A program made the position numbers and the translations under genes. Shown piece after piece: positions 1 to 7,859 of a stretch of DNA of 36,960 nt. This DNA is from an uncultured Fibrobacter sp. (GTDB lineage Bacteria; Fibrobacterota; Fibrobacteria; Fibrobacterales; Fibrobacteraceae). The stretch covers positions 1 through 36,960 of the forward strand of contig CAMJHM010000017.1 in NCBI GenBank assembly GCA_946405515.1, read 5' to 3'. The notes under the pieces were generated by a model, which saw nothing but the letters and a program-made list of their open reading frames with translations, searched no databases and was not told the origin of the DNA. Position 1 is the stretch's first letter; each line of letters begins with the position of its first letter.

Positions 1-166
1 TGCCGTGAGCGATGATGTTCATGCGGCTGAAGTTCGGGTCGAGCGTGGGGGAGACAACGAGGGAATCGATGTTGTAACCACGGCGGGAGAACACGAGAGC
101 GATGCGCACGAGCACGCCCGGGCGGTTTGCCACTAACAAGCTAATAGAATGTGCGATATCTTTCAT
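1..166 (-). CDS. ilvN: Acetolactate synthase small subunit, N-terminal part (cut by window edge)
   Basis: Regulatory subunit of acetohydroxyacid synthase, which gives valine-sensitive control to the large subunit in branched-chain amino acid synthesis. About 55 residues are visible, starting MKDIAHSISLLVANRPGVLV and continuing through R-GYNIDSL and SRMNI, the typical first ACT-domain strand-helix-strand of IlvN/IlvH. The start is fixed by a strong AGGAGG ribosome site at 175-180 (read on the minus strand). The gene begins 15 bases after the ilvB stop, so the two subunits are co-transcribed. The rest lies outside the window, so whether it is the short or long form cannot be told. Confidence 0.9.
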   Translation of the reverse strand, partial: MKDIAHSISLLVANRPGVLVRIALVFSRRGYNIDSLVVSPTLDPNFSRMNIIAHG

Positions 167-181
167 TTTTGAGTCCTCCTA

Positions 182-1900
182 TTACGTCGATCCAGTGGGT
201 TTTTCGAGCTGCGTCTTGGGCGCTTCCGTAAGCATGGCGGTAAGCGGGGCACCTGCCGGAATCATCGGGAACACGTTGTCTTCCTTTTCGCATTCGCAGT
301 GGATGAGAATCGGGCCGTCGTTGTAGTCGAGCGCCTTCTGGATGACGCGTTCGGCGTCTGCCGGGCGCTTGATGCGCAGACCCGGAATGCCGTAGGCTTC
401 GGCGAGCTTCACGAAGTCCGGGTTGCCCTTCATATCGACGCTGGAATAGCGGTGGTCGTAGAAGAGTTCCTGCCACTGGCGCACCATGCCGAGGTACTTG
501 TTGTCCATCACGAAAATCTTGATGGGGAGCTTGTGGATGGCTGCGGTCGCGAGTTCCGCTTCGGTCATCTGGAAACCACCGTCACCGCTGAAGCTGAGCA
601 CCGGCCAACCGGTCTCGTTGCCGAATGCGGCACCGATAGCGGCGGGGAAGCCGAAGCCCATCGTGCCTGCGCCGCCACTGGAGTGAAGCTGGCGAGGATA
701 GTTTATATGGAAGAACTGGGCAACCCACATCTGGTGCTGGCCCACGTCGGTCGTGACGATGGCCTTACCGTCGGTGAGCTTGCTTGCAGTTGCAATCACG
801 TGCTGCATGCGGAGTCCGCCCTGCTTGGGGTAGGTGAGCGGGAAGCGCTTCTTCCAGGTCTGGCAAGTCTTGACCCAGTCGGCGGTATCGAGCTTGTGCA
901 CCATCGGGAGGAGCTGTTCCAAAACGAGCTTTGCGTCGCCGCACATGAACACATCCGGCTGCAACACCTTGCCTTCTTCGGCGGGGTCGATGTCAATGTG
1001 CATCTTGATAGCGTCTTTGCAGAACACTTCGAGCTTACCAGTAATGCGGTCGTCCCAGCGACTGCCGATGGAGAGAATCAGGTCGCAATCGAGCACGGCC
1101 TTGTTGGCGTACACGGTGCCGTGCATGCCGAGCATGCCGAGCGAAAGCTCGTGATCAGTGGGGAAGGCACCGAGGCCGAGCATGGTGCAGCACACCGGGG
1201 CGTTCAGCTTTTCGGCGAGTTCCTTCACCTGGCGGGAAGCCCCGCTGATCATGGCACCGTGGCCCACGAGCAACAGCGGCTTCTTGGAATTCTTGAGGTA
1301 TTCGGCGGCCTTCTCGACGCTCTCGGTAGAGGCGTATGTCGGGATCTTGTAGCCGGGCAAGTCCATCTGGTCGGTGAACGGGGCAGTGCAGGGGCCTGCG
1401 GTCACGTCCTTCGGAAGGTCGATGAGCACGGGACCCGGACGGCCGCTGCGCGCGATGTGGAAGGCTTCCTTCATGATGCGCGGGAGGTCGTTGGAATCCT
1501 TCACCAGGTAAGAATGCTTGACGGCAGCGAACGTCATGCCGCTCGTGTCGCATTCCTGGAAGGCGTCCTTGCCGAGGTTCGGGGTTGTCGTCTGGGCGGC
1601 GAGCACCACGATGGGGCTAGAATCCATGAGGGCGGTGTAAATGCCGGTGAACGTATTGGTAGCACCCGGACCAGAAGTCACGAGGGCGACGCCGACTTTG
1701 CCCGTCTGGCGGGCGTAGCCGTCGGCCATGTGGGTCGCACCCTGTTCGTGGCGGCTAAGGACTACTTTAATATTGGAATCGAGAATTGCGTCGAACATCG
1801 GGATGGCGGAACCACCCGGATAGCCGAAAATAGTGTCGATGCCTTCGCGTTTGAGGCATTCGATAATCACTTCGGCACCACTTAAGGTCTTATTTGCCAT
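182..1900 (-). CDS. ilvB: Acetolactate synthase large (catalytic) subunit
   Basis: Condenses pyruvate with pyruvate or 2-oxobutyrate, the first common step to valine, leucine and isoleucine. The 572-residue length is normal. The N-terminal thiamine-diphosphate pyrimidine domain carries the activating glutamate in RHEQGA (E52). A central FAD/nucleotide-type domain spans about 190-340. The C-terminal pyrophosphate domain has GDGG at 439-442 with the metal-ligand Asn at 467 (MDNKYLGMVRQWQ). The start has AGGAAA seven bases upstream. It is followed directly by ilvN, giving a classical ilvBN operon. The biosynthetic rather than catabolic type is inferred from the small-subunit partner and the central domain. 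Confidence 0.97.
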   Translation of the reverse strand: MANKTLSGAEVIIECLKREGIDTIFGYPGGSAIPMFDAILDSNIKVVLSRHEQGATHMADGYARQTGKVGVALVTSGPGATNTFTGIYTALMDSSPIVVLAAQTTTPNLGKDAFQECDTSGMTFAAVKHSYLVKDSNDLPRIMKEAFHIARSGRPGPVLIDLPKDVTAGPCTAPFTDQMDLPGYKIPTYASTESVEKAAEYLKNSKKPLLLVGHGAMISGASRQVKELAEKLNAPVCCTMLGLGAFPTDHELSLGMLGMHGTVYANKAVLDCDLILSIGSRWDDRITGKLEVFCKDAIKMHIDIDPAEEGKVLQPDVFMCGDAKLVLEQLLPMVHKLDTADWVKTCQTWKKRFPLTYPKQGGLRMQHVIATASKLTDGKAIVTTDVGQHQMWVAQFFHINYPRQLHSSGGAGTMGFGFPAAIGAAFGNETGWPVLSFSGDGGFQMTEAELATAAIHKLPIKIFVMDNKYLGMVRQWQELFYDHRYSSVDMKGNPDFVKLAEAYGIPGLRIKRPADAERVIQKALDYNDGPILIHCECEKEDNVFPMIPAGAPLTAMLTEAPKTQLEKPTGST

Positions 1901-1946
1901 AGTTTTTCCTGTTTTATCGGGTTGTTTTAAATTGTTTTATGACGAA

Positions 1947-1975
1947 AATATAGAACATCTGCTACCGTGTGGCAA
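1947..1975 (-). promoter_or_regulatory. Predicted promoter of ilvBN
   Basis: On the minus strand, TTGCCA (1970-1975) and TATATT (1947-1952) are separated by exactly 17 bases. This predicts a transcript start near 1940 and a leader of about 40 bases before the ilvB ATG. The leader is too short for a classical attenuator, and I see no leader peptide in it. A similar TTTCCA-17-TATATT arrangement precedes the small gene at 22740. Confidence 0.6.
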
Positions 1976-1990
1976 CGGATTCTTCCAAAA

Positions 1991-2220
1991 ATAATGAAAA
2001 AAGTTTTTGATTTTTTGAAATTGATGGTTGAATTTTTGATTTTTTGTTGAATATTTCTTTGTTTTTATTTGAAATGTGTGTTGGTTTTGATTTTTATGTT
2101 TGAAAAACTAATTGTTTTTCCTTTATTTCTTGATTGATTGTTGTTTGTGTAAATGAAAATCGTGTGTTTTTGGCTTGAAGTTGTGCTGTTTTTGAAGAAT
2201 GATGTTGCAAAATTTGGAAA
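1991..2220. other. Strongly strand-biased, C-poor intergenic stretch
   Basis: The 456-base gap between ilvB and radC (1901-2356) holds no convincing gene. In 1991-2220 the plus strand contains only about nine C in 230 bases but many G and T, with loose repeats of the type GATTTTTTG. It lies upstream of the predicted ilvB promoter and before radC. The open frames here are low-complexity and lack ribosome sites. The function is unknown; it may be A/T-rich promoter-flanking DNA. Confidence 0.5.
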
Positions 2221-2316
2221 ATTGTTGCCTTTTGCTCCGGAATGATGGCGAATCCGGCTGCGAAAAAAGAAAAGTTTCAAGAAAAAATTTTTTTAAGGAC
2301 AAAAATCGCGTTTTGA

Positions 2317-2332
2317 ACGTCTATATAGACGT
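2317..2332. promoter_or_regulatory. 16-base perfect palindrome before radC
   Basis: ACGTCTATATAGACGT reads the same on both strands and ends 24 bases before the radC ATG. It contains a TATATA core that could be the -10 box, so a bound protein would block transcription. It does not match the TGC-N-C-N4-GTGCA LexA box I recall for Fibrobacter. One such palindrome could occur by chance in a window this size. Confidence 0.3.
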
Positions 2333-2356
2333 GCTCACTTTTCAAAAGGGGAATCT

Positions 2357-3034
2357 ATGCACGATCTTTTGCCTTGTAGAAATGCGGAAATTTTGAAACC
2401 GCGCGAAAAAATTGAAAAATTGGGTGCTGCGGCGCTTACGACAGAAGAATTGCTTGCCCTGATTCTGGGTAGCGGGAATCGAGATTGCGATGTTTTTGAA
2501 CTTTCTAGGAGTATTGCTGAATATCTTTCGAATGCGACAAGTGTTCCTTCGCTTTCCAGTTTGCGGAAAATCCATGGACTAGGCCGTGCAAAGTCGACAC
2601 AGGTGCTTGCTTGCCTAGAATTGTCCAGCCGCTACATCTTGAGCGACAAAGTCATTGCGGTTCGTACGCCAGAAGACATTCTCGGCAGGCTGTCATTCCT
2701 TAAATTCGAGCAGCAGGAACACCTTGTGGTTGTCTCGTTGAATGCGGCGAACAAGATTATCAATGTGAACGAACTGACCACGGGCCTAGTGAACCAGACT
2801 CCCGTCCACCCTAGGGAGGCTTTTTCGGAGGCTGTGAAGGACCGGGCCGTGTCGGTTATTTTCGCCCACAACCACCCCTCGGGGTCGACCGAGGCGAGTG
2901 ACGAGGACCTGGCTATCACACGAGTTCTGTGTGCTGCGGGGCGGGTTTTGCAGATTCCCGTTCTTGACCATATTATAATTGGAAAGTCGGGTTATACAAG
3001 CATCCGGCGGTGCCGGCCTGAGCTTTTTGAATGA
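2357..3034 (+). CDS. radC: RadC/YicR family JAMM-domain protein
   Basis: A member of the RadC family, once linked to DNA repair; its biochemical role is unsettled. The 225 residues are full length. The N-terminal UPF0758 region (about 10-95) includes a helix-hairpin-helix-like segment, KIHGLGRAKSTQVLA. The C-terminal MPN/JAMM metalloprotease-like domain has the complete zinc motif H171-x-H173-x7-S181-x2-D184 (HNHPSGSTEASDED). The start ATG follows AAAGGGGA. The gene stands alone between the AT-rich gap and the ompA-like gene, with a perfect palindrome just upstream. Confidence 0.93.
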   Translation: MHDLLPCRNAEILKPREKIEKLGAAALTTEELLALILGSGNRDCDVFELSRSIAEYLSNATSVPSLSSLRKIHGLGRAKSTQVLACLELSSRYILSDKVIAVRTPEDILGRLSFLKFEQQEHLVVVSLNAANKIINVNELTTGLVNQTPVHPREAFSEAVKDRAVSVIFAHNHPSGSTEASDEDLAITRVLCAAGRVLQIPVLDHIIIGKSGYTSIRRCRPELFE

Positions 3035-3105
3035 TTTATGGAAGTTTTGTCTATGAAAAAAGACCTTTTTTGTAAAAAAAAGAAAAGAAAAGAAAATAAA
3101 AAGAC

Positions 3106-3157
3106 TATATTTTGCTTAGCAATTTATCGGGAGAACCTGTTTTTTAGGTTTTTCTCA
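3106..3157 (+). promoter_or_regulatory. Likely promoter and leader hairpin of the OmpA-like gene
   Basis: TATATT at 3106-3111 follows an A-rich run (about 3074-3103) that could act as an upstream activating tract; no clear -35 box is seen. Downstream, GAGAACCT (3131-3138) can pair with AGGTTTTTCTC to form an imperfect hairpin ending near 3156. This is either an mRNA-stabilising leader structure or a weak terminator for radC. AAGGAG precedes the ATG at 3174. Confidence 0.35.
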
Positions 3158-3173
3158 CATTTAAGGAGACGCT

Positions 3174-5834
3174 ATGAAAAAAGTAGCAATGGGAATTGCA
3201 CTGGCGCTGGCTGCTTCTGCCGCCTTTGCCGCGCATCCCCAAACGATTAATAAGACTGGCTTTGTCGGTGTCAATAAGACGCAGTCTGCTCAGTCTTTGG
3301 GTCATTCGAAGCTGGCATTTTACGCTTTGATCGATGCAACCAACGATATTTCCCATATTAACGGTAATGGTGACGATGGTTTGAGGGAACTCTACTTCGG
3401 CAACGATCCGAAAGATGGTTATGACCGTATGGCTGCGATGCGTGGTGGTCCCGTCAAGGACGACTATATCGCTATCAGTTCTCAGCTCGGTATCGGTATT
3501 GGTCTTTGGCACTACTTTGATTTAGGCTTGGGTCTTCCGGTTTATTATGATAAATTCCATGTCTCCAACCAGTGGTATGGAGAATCGGGCAAGTATGACG
3601 ATCATGACTTTTACGAAGGCGGCCAAACTGGCGACGTTCCGAGTACCGACGTCGGTTACATCGGTAACCTGCACGGTGACTTGAAGGCTCGCTTCCCGCT
3701 CCCTGACGACCAACCGTTCGACATCGCTGTGTTCGGCCAGGTCGAAGTGGCAACGGTCAACACGGATAAGGATGGTATCTGGATTCGTGACGCTTCCTAC
3801 ATTGATACGAAGACCGGTCAGGCTCAGGCCTACGGTACTCGTAGCACCTTCCTTAAGGGCGGTATGGCTATCACTGCCGACTTCGGCAAGCTCGACGAAG
3901 GTGACGGAGTTCCGCTTGTATTCCATGTGAACGGCGGTTATCGCTACTCTACGGATGACAAATACATGTCTTATCCGTTCATGAGTGCCGCTGCCGAATT
4001 CTACTTCATGGACTTCCTCTCCATCTTTGCTGAATATTACTGGGATATCCAGTTGGATGATTTCACCTATGCCGATCGTGATGGCAACAAGATGAAGACC
4101 TCCTTCGACATGAAGGAACTTACCGGTGCGTTTGTGTTCCACCTGCCGGTCGGTCTCGACATCCACATCGGTGGTTCTTACTTCATTGGCGACAAGAACA
4201 AGATGACGAAAGTCTATGCCATGGAGAACAACAAGCATATTCTTGAATACACTGCCCGTGTCAACCCGGAATACAAGGTCTACGGCGGTCTTACCTGGAG
4301 CGGCTTCCTGCTTGCTCAGGACCGTGACGGTGACGGCGTCCTCGATAAAGACGATAAGTGCCCGGATGACTTTGGCCACCGCCTGAACCAGGGCTGCCCG
4401 CTCGGCAATCCTGATGCTGACGAAGATGGCGTTTGCGACGCTTGGGTTGCTGAACGTGGTTTGCTGGCTGACTTCGCCGATGTTTGCGAAGGCGTTGACC
4501 AGTGCCCGAACGAAGCCGGCGAAGGCGACGATGGTTGCCCGCTCGACGATCCGGACCCGGATAAGGATGGCGTCTGCGATGCTTGGGTGACTCAGAAGAA
4601 GCTCCTCAAGAAGTTCAAGGGTATTTGTAAGGGTATCGACCAGTGCCCGAACGAATCTGGTCCTGAAGGCAACAATGGTTGCCCGGAAGACAATGCTGAC
4701 CCGGATAAGGACGGCCTCTGCTCTCCGTGGGTGACCGACAAGAACAAGCTCGATCAGTATGCTGACGTTTGTAAGGGCTACGACATGTGTCCGGCCGAAG
4801 CTGGTCCGTCTGGCAACAAGGGTTGTCCGTGGGATGATCCGGACTCCGACGGTGACGGCCTCTGCGACGAATGGGTGACCCAGAAGAGAATGGGCTACTA
4901 CTTCGAAAATGCTGCAACGCTCAACGATCCGTATATCACCAAGACCTGTAAGGGTCTCGACAAGTGCCCGCTCGAATTCGGTCCGGCCACCAACGATGGT
5001 TGCCCGCTCGGCAACCCGGATACCGACAAGGATAGCCTCTGCGATCCGTGGGTCAAGGAGAAAGGCATGCTCGACCAGTACGAAGGCATCTGTAAGGATG
5101 TTGACAAGTGCCCGAACGAACCGGGCCCGGCATGGGCTCAGGGCTGCCCGATGGATAATCCGGACCCGGATGCCGACAGCCTCTGCTCTCCGTGGGTGAT
5201 TGAAAAGAACATGACTGAACAGTTCAAGGATGTTTGCCATGGTAGCGACCGCTGCCCGAGCGAAGCTGGTCCTGAATGGAACAAGGGTTGTCCGTTCGAC
5301 GACGATCCGGACCCGGATAAGGATGGTGTCTGCTCTGAATGGGTCTCCACCAAGAAGCTCCAGAAGCAGTTCGCTGACGTCTGTACCGGCATTGACCGCT
5401 GCCCGGATGAACCGGGTGACGATGGCCACGGATGTCCGAAGAAGGCTGCCGAAAAGCTTGACGGTGTTACCTTCAAGTCTGGTAAGGCCACTCTCGAATC
5501 CAACGCCAAGAACATCCTGAAGGGTGTGGCGAAGAAGCTCGTCGAAGACGAAAGCTATAAGGAACTCGAAATCGTCATCCAGGGTCACACCGATAACGTC
5601 GGTAGGGAAGCCTCCAACCAGAAGCTCTCTGAGAACCGCGCTAAGGAAGTGATGAAGACCTTGACGAAGTTCGGTGTGGACAAGAAGCGCATCAAGGCAA
5701 TCGGTCTTGGTTCTACTTGCCCGGTCGATGACAACAACACGTCTGATGGCCGCGAACAGAACCGCCGTATCGAAATGCACTTCGTCACTCCGGATAACGA
5801 CGGTATGAAGTGCGAATCGAACTTCACTCCGTAG
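3174..5834 (+). CDS. OmpA-family outer-membrane protein with seven long TSP3-like repeats
   Basis: Probably a major structural protein tethering the outer membrane to peptidoglycan. The signal peptide (1-19) ends in AFA. Residues about 40-380 look like an outer-membrane beta-barrel rich in alternating aromatic strands. A short calcium loop DRDGDGVLDKDD lies at 383-394. Seven repeat units follow at about 413-457, 460-505, 508-553, 555-612, 614-659, 662-708 and 711-755. Each has an acidic D-D-D loop, C-x-x-WV, a roughly 13-residue helix-like stretch, then C-x-G-x-D-x-CP and GCP. The OmpA C-terminal peptidoglycan-binding domain (764-871) has GHTDNVG and the closing NRRIE. Strong AAGGAG site and own terminator. 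OmpA/TSP3 fold confident; exact ligand unknown. Confidence 0.92.
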   Translation: MKKVAMGIALALAASAAFAAHPQTINKTGFVGVNKTQSAQSLGHSKLAFYALIDATNDISHINGNGDDGLRELYFGNDPKDGYDRMAAMRGGPVKDDYIAISSQLGIGIGLWHYFDLGLGLPVYYDKFHVSNQWYGESGKYDDHDFYEGGQTGDVPSTDVGYIGNLHGDLKARFPLPDDQPFDIAVFGQVEVATVNTDKDGIWIRDASYIDTKTGQAQAYGTRSTFLKGGMAITADFGKLDEGDGVPLVFHVNGGYRYSTDDKYMSYPFMSAAAEFYFMDFLSIFAEYYWDIQLDDFTYADRDGNKMKTSFDMKELTGAFVFHLPVGLDIHIGGSYFIGDKNKMTKVYAMENNKHILEYTARVNPEYKVYGGLTWSGFLLAQDRDGDGVLDKDDKCPDDFGHRLNQGCPLGNPDADEDGVCDAWVAERGLLADFADVCEGVDQCPNEAGEGDDGCPLDDPDPDKDGVCDAWVTQKKLLKKFKGICKGIDQCPNESGPEGNNGCPEDNADPDKDGLCSPWVTDKNKLDQYADVCKGYDMCPAEAGPSGNKGCPWDDPDSDGDGLCDEWVTQKRMGYYFENAATLNDPYITKTCKGLDKCPLEFGPATNDGCPLGNPDTDKDSLCDPWVKEKGMLDQYEGICKDVDKCPNEPGPAWAQGCPMDNPDPDADSLCSPWVIEKNMTEQFKDVCHGSDRCPSEAGPEWNKGCPFDDDPDPDKDGVCSEWVSTKKLQKQFADVCTGIDRCPDEPGDDGHGCPKKAAEKLDGVTFKSGKATLESNAKNILKGVAKKLVEDESYKELEIVIQGHTDNVGREASNQKLSENRAKEVMKTLTKFGVDKKRIKAIGLGSTCPVDDNNTSDGREQNRRIEMHFVTPDNDGMKCESNFTP

Positions 5835-5842
5835 TAGCGAAT

Positions 5843-5914
5843 AATCGAAGGGACTCGCTCCCTTTCGATTCTCCTTAGAAATTTCAAGACTCCCGGTTAA
5901 TCACCGGGAGTCTT
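5843..5914 (+). terminator. Double-hairpin terminator of the OmpA-like gene
   Basis: A first hairpin pairs 5843-5853 with 5859-5870 (one bulged T). A second perfect 12-base stem pairs 5886-5897 with 5903-5914 around the loop TAATC and runs into a T-rich tract to about 5926. The second is a textbook intrinsic terminator. Confidence 0.9.
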
Positions 5915-5929
5915 TTTTATTTTTTTGTC

Positions 5930-6163
5930 ATGACTAAACTAGATGAAATATTGAATGAATTGGGCGCCACAAACCACGCCCTAGTAGAGAAACTTCCTGT
6001 TAACCTGAACCACAAGATGGTGCAGAAGGCGAGGCTCGGCAAGAAGCCCGTACCCAAGCACACGCAGAACCTGATATTGCAGGCATTGAACATGCTCTTG
6101 CGCGAGAAAGCCATAGCAGAAGACAAAGATGTGAAACAGTACAAACGAGAGGAGATATTTTAG
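5930..6163 (+). CDS. Small hypothetical protein, possible DNA-binding fold
   Basis: A 77-residue, highly charged, apparently helical protein (MTKLDEILNELGATNHALVE...). The run LNHKMVQKARLGKKPVPKHTQNLILQALNMLL resembles the recognition-helix part of Cro/C1-type helix-turn-helix proteins, but I do not recognise the family. The start codon lies within a few bases of the OmpA terminator T-tract, with no ribosome site. The TAG stop falls on the first bases of a repeat element starting at 6163. Third-position base use looks gene-like, and the opposite frame does not look like protein. A leaderless transcript or a different start remains possible. Confidence 0.55.
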   Translation: MTKLDEILNELGATNHALVEKLPVNLNHKMVQKARLGKKPVPKHTQNLILQALNMLLREKAIAEDKDVKQYKREEIF

Positions 6164-6292
6164 ACGAGAGAACGCCGCGTAGGTTGGTAAACTTACAAAA
6201 CCACGCGGCTACAGACGAAAGACGAAAGAGGAAGAATGGCGCTTCGCGCTGAATGGGAAAAAAATCTCTCGTCTCTCGTCTCTCGTCTCTCG
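6163..6292. repeat. Heptad/hairpin repeat element, copy A, plus four TCTCTCG units
   Basis: The left part (6163-6229) has GACGAGAGAACG, a hairpin built from CCGCG...CGCGG, then CTACAGACGAAAGACGAAAG. The same outer parts enclose a different hairpin inside tilS at 21324-21369. A small GGCGC-TTC-GCGCT hairpin follows near 6238. Four perfect 7-base TCTCTCG units occupy 6265-6292. The array ends about 20 bases before thyA, which has no visible ribosome site. Confidence 0.8.
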
Positions 6293-6312
6293 TCTTTTAT
6301 TAAATTAAAATC

Positions 6313-7125
6313 ATGCGACAATACCTCGACCTCCTCCAAGACATTATTGATAACGGCGTGGACCGCTCCGACCGTACTGGCACTGGCACGCGCTCCGTTT
6401 TTGGCCGCCAGACTCGCTTCGACCTTTCGAAGGGTTTCCCGTGCCTCACGACCAAGAAACTTCACTTGCGTTCCATCATCCACGAGCTGCTGTGGTTCCT
6501 GATGGGCGACACGAACATCAAGTACCTGCACGACAACAAGGTGACCATCTGGGACGAATGGGCCGACGAGAACGGCGACCTGGGTCCGGTCTATGGTCAC
6601 CAGTGGCGTAGCTGGCCGACTCCCGATGGCGGGCATATTGACCAGATCCAGAACTTGATCAACAGCCTCAAGAATAATCCCGATTCGCGCAGGCACCTCG
6701 TGTGCGCGTGGAACGTGGCCGAAGTTGACAAGATGGCCTTGCCGCCTTGCCACTGCCTTTTCCAGTTCTACGTGGGTGGCGTGGGTGCCAGCGGCAAGCG
6801 CAAACTCAGCTGTCAGCTTTACCAGCGCAGCGCCGACATGTTCCTTGGTGTGCCGTTCAACATCGCGTCGTACTCGCTGTTGACGATGATGCTTGCGCAG
6901 GTTTGCGGTTACGAAGCGGGCGAGTTCGTGCATACCTTCGGCGACCTACACCTGTACAGCAACCACTTTGACCAGGCGCGCGAGCAGCTTTCCCGCGAAC
7001 CGCGCAAGCTCCCGACGATGAAGATGAATCCTGATGTGAAGGACCTTTTTGAATTCAAGTTCGAGGACTTTGAGCTCGTCGATTATGACCCGTGGCCGAC
7101 GATCAAGGCCCCGATTGCGGTATAG
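6313..7125 (+). CDS. thyA: Thymidylate synthase (ThyA type)
   Basis: Makes dTMP from dUMP using methylene-tetrahydrofolate, leaving dihydrofolate for the reductase encoded next. At 270 residues it is slightly longer than the usual 264, because of a short glycine/basic loop ([10 protein letters not shown]) before [10 protein letters not shown]. Seen motifs: RTGTGT near the start (phosphate-binding Arg), the catalytic cysteine C146 in [23 protein letters not shown], and HLYSNH for dUMP contacts. The C-terminus APIAV is typical. No Shine-Dalgarno sequence precedes the ATG; the upstream DNA is a TCTCTCG array. thyA and folA form a functional pair. Confidence 0.97.
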   Translation: MRQYLDLLQDIIDNGVDRSDRTGTGTRSVFGRQTRFDLSKGFPCLTTKKLHLRSIIHELLWFLMGDTNIKYLHDNKVTIWDEWADENGDLGPVYGHQWRSWPTPDGGHIDQIQNLINSLKNNPDSRRHLVCAWNVAEVDKMALPPCHCLFQFYVGGVGASGKRKLSCQLYQRSADMFLGVPFNIASYSLLTMMLAQVCGYEAGEFVHTFGDLHLYSNHFDQAREQLSREPRKLPTMKMNPDVKDLFEFKFEDFELVDYDPWPTIKAPIAV

Positions 7126-7353
7126 GAGGCTCGAGAATAGAGACTAGAGAATACCTTTGACCACTTAGTGCTTTAGCACTTATGTGGGCATGGCCACCTT
7201 TAGGTGGGAGGCTAGTGAAAAGAATCACGCACTTCGTGCGTCAATATAAGACGGCGAAGCCGTGATATTTCTCCCTAGCCCCTAGATCCTAGATTCTAGC
7301 CCCTAACCACCAACCACCAACCACTGTCTACTTCCTACAGTCTACTTCCAACT
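7126..7353. repeat. Heptad arrays and hairpin cluster filling the thyA-folA gap
   Basis: Four GAG-type heptads (GAGGCTC, GAGAATA, GAGACTA, GAGAATA) start on the base after the thyA stop (7126-7153). Then come four short hairpins: 7167-7180 (loop TTTA), 7194-7207 (loop TTTA), 7227-7241 (loop TTC) and 7251-7263 (loop GAA). Eleven consecutive in-register heptads then run 7275-7351: CTAGCCC, CTAGATC, CTAGATT, CTAGCCC, CTAACCA, CCAACCA twice, CTGTCTA, CTTCCTA, CAGTCTA, CTTCCAA. They end two bases before the folA ATG. Confidence 0.88.
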
Positions 7354-7839
7354 ATGCTACTCTCCGCTATTGTCGCTATTTCCCAAAACAACGTCATCGG
7401 CCGTGACGGGCACCTCCCGTGGCACCTGTCCGCCGACCTCAAACGCTTCAAGGCCATCACGACGGGGCATTCCATAATCCTCGGTCGCAAGAACTACGAC
7501 GACATCGGTCGCCCGCTGCCGAACCGCACGAACTACGTGCTCACGCGGAATACGGCGTTCGAGGCTCCGGGGTGCACCGTGTGCGGAAGCCTCGAACAGG
7601 CCTTGGACAAGGCCCGCGCCGCCGGGGAAACGGAGTGCTTCATTATCGGCGGCGCCGCCGTATACCGCGAGGCCATGCCGCTTGTCAAAAAGTTGTATGT
7701 GACGCGAGTGCTTTCCGATGTTGACGGCGATGTATTCTTCCCAGATTGGGGAGATGGCTGGCAAATGGTGTCCGAAGAATCTTTTAGCGCTGACGAGAAA
7801 AACGATTTTGCTACATTGTTCCAAGTCTGGGAGCGTTGA
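7354..7839 (+). CDS. folA: Dihydrofolate reductase
   Basis: Reduces dihydrofolate to tetrahydrofolate with NADPH, recycling the product of thymidylate synthase. The 161 residues are a normal length. Seen: AIVAISQNNVIGRDGHLPWHL (substrate and NADPH loop), the active-site acid D28, GRKNYDDIG, LPNRTNYVLTR (NADPH 2'-phosphate region), and FIIGGAAVY. The leader is made entirely of 7-base repeats and has no ribosome site. The stop overlaps a TTG from which the next gene could start, although that gene more likely begins at 7860. Confidence 0.95.
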   Translation: MLLSAIVAISQNNVIGRDGHLPWHLSADLKRFKAITTGHSIILGRKNYDDIGRPLPNRTNYVLTRNTAFEAPGCTVCGSLEQALDKARAAGETECFIIGGAAVYREAMPLVKKLYVTRVLSDVDGDVFFPDWGDGWQMVSEESFSADEKNDFATLFQVWER

Positions 7840-7859
7840 CTCCCGCAGGATTGGGAAAC

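Noticed and set aside
299..1885. 528-residue frame antisense to ilvB
   Set aside because: Composition shadow; ilvB on the minus strand carries all catalytic motifs.
2065..2280. Possible ilvB leader peptide on the minus strand
   Set aside because: It lies upstream of the predicted ilvB promoter, has no run of Leu/Val/Ile codons and is low-complexity.
2331..2345. TGCTC half-site considered as a LexA box before radC
   Set aside because: The second half (GTGCA) is missing at the required spacing.
4410..5438. Regular spacing of similar DNA blocks, considered as a CRISPR array
   Set aside because: The blocks are codons of TSP3-like protein repeats about 135 bases apart inside an intact gene; there are no short identical repeats with unique spacers.
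3522..5780. 752-residue open frame antisense to the OmpA-like gene
   Set aside because: Shadow of a GC3-biased gene with repeated units; no ribosome site, no domain, and the plus strand has clear OmpA and TSP3 motifs.
7126..7353. Heptad arrays considered as CRISPR or as a decayed gene
   Set aside because: The 7-base period is too short for CRISPR, there are no spacers, and frames are closed; no cas genes are present.
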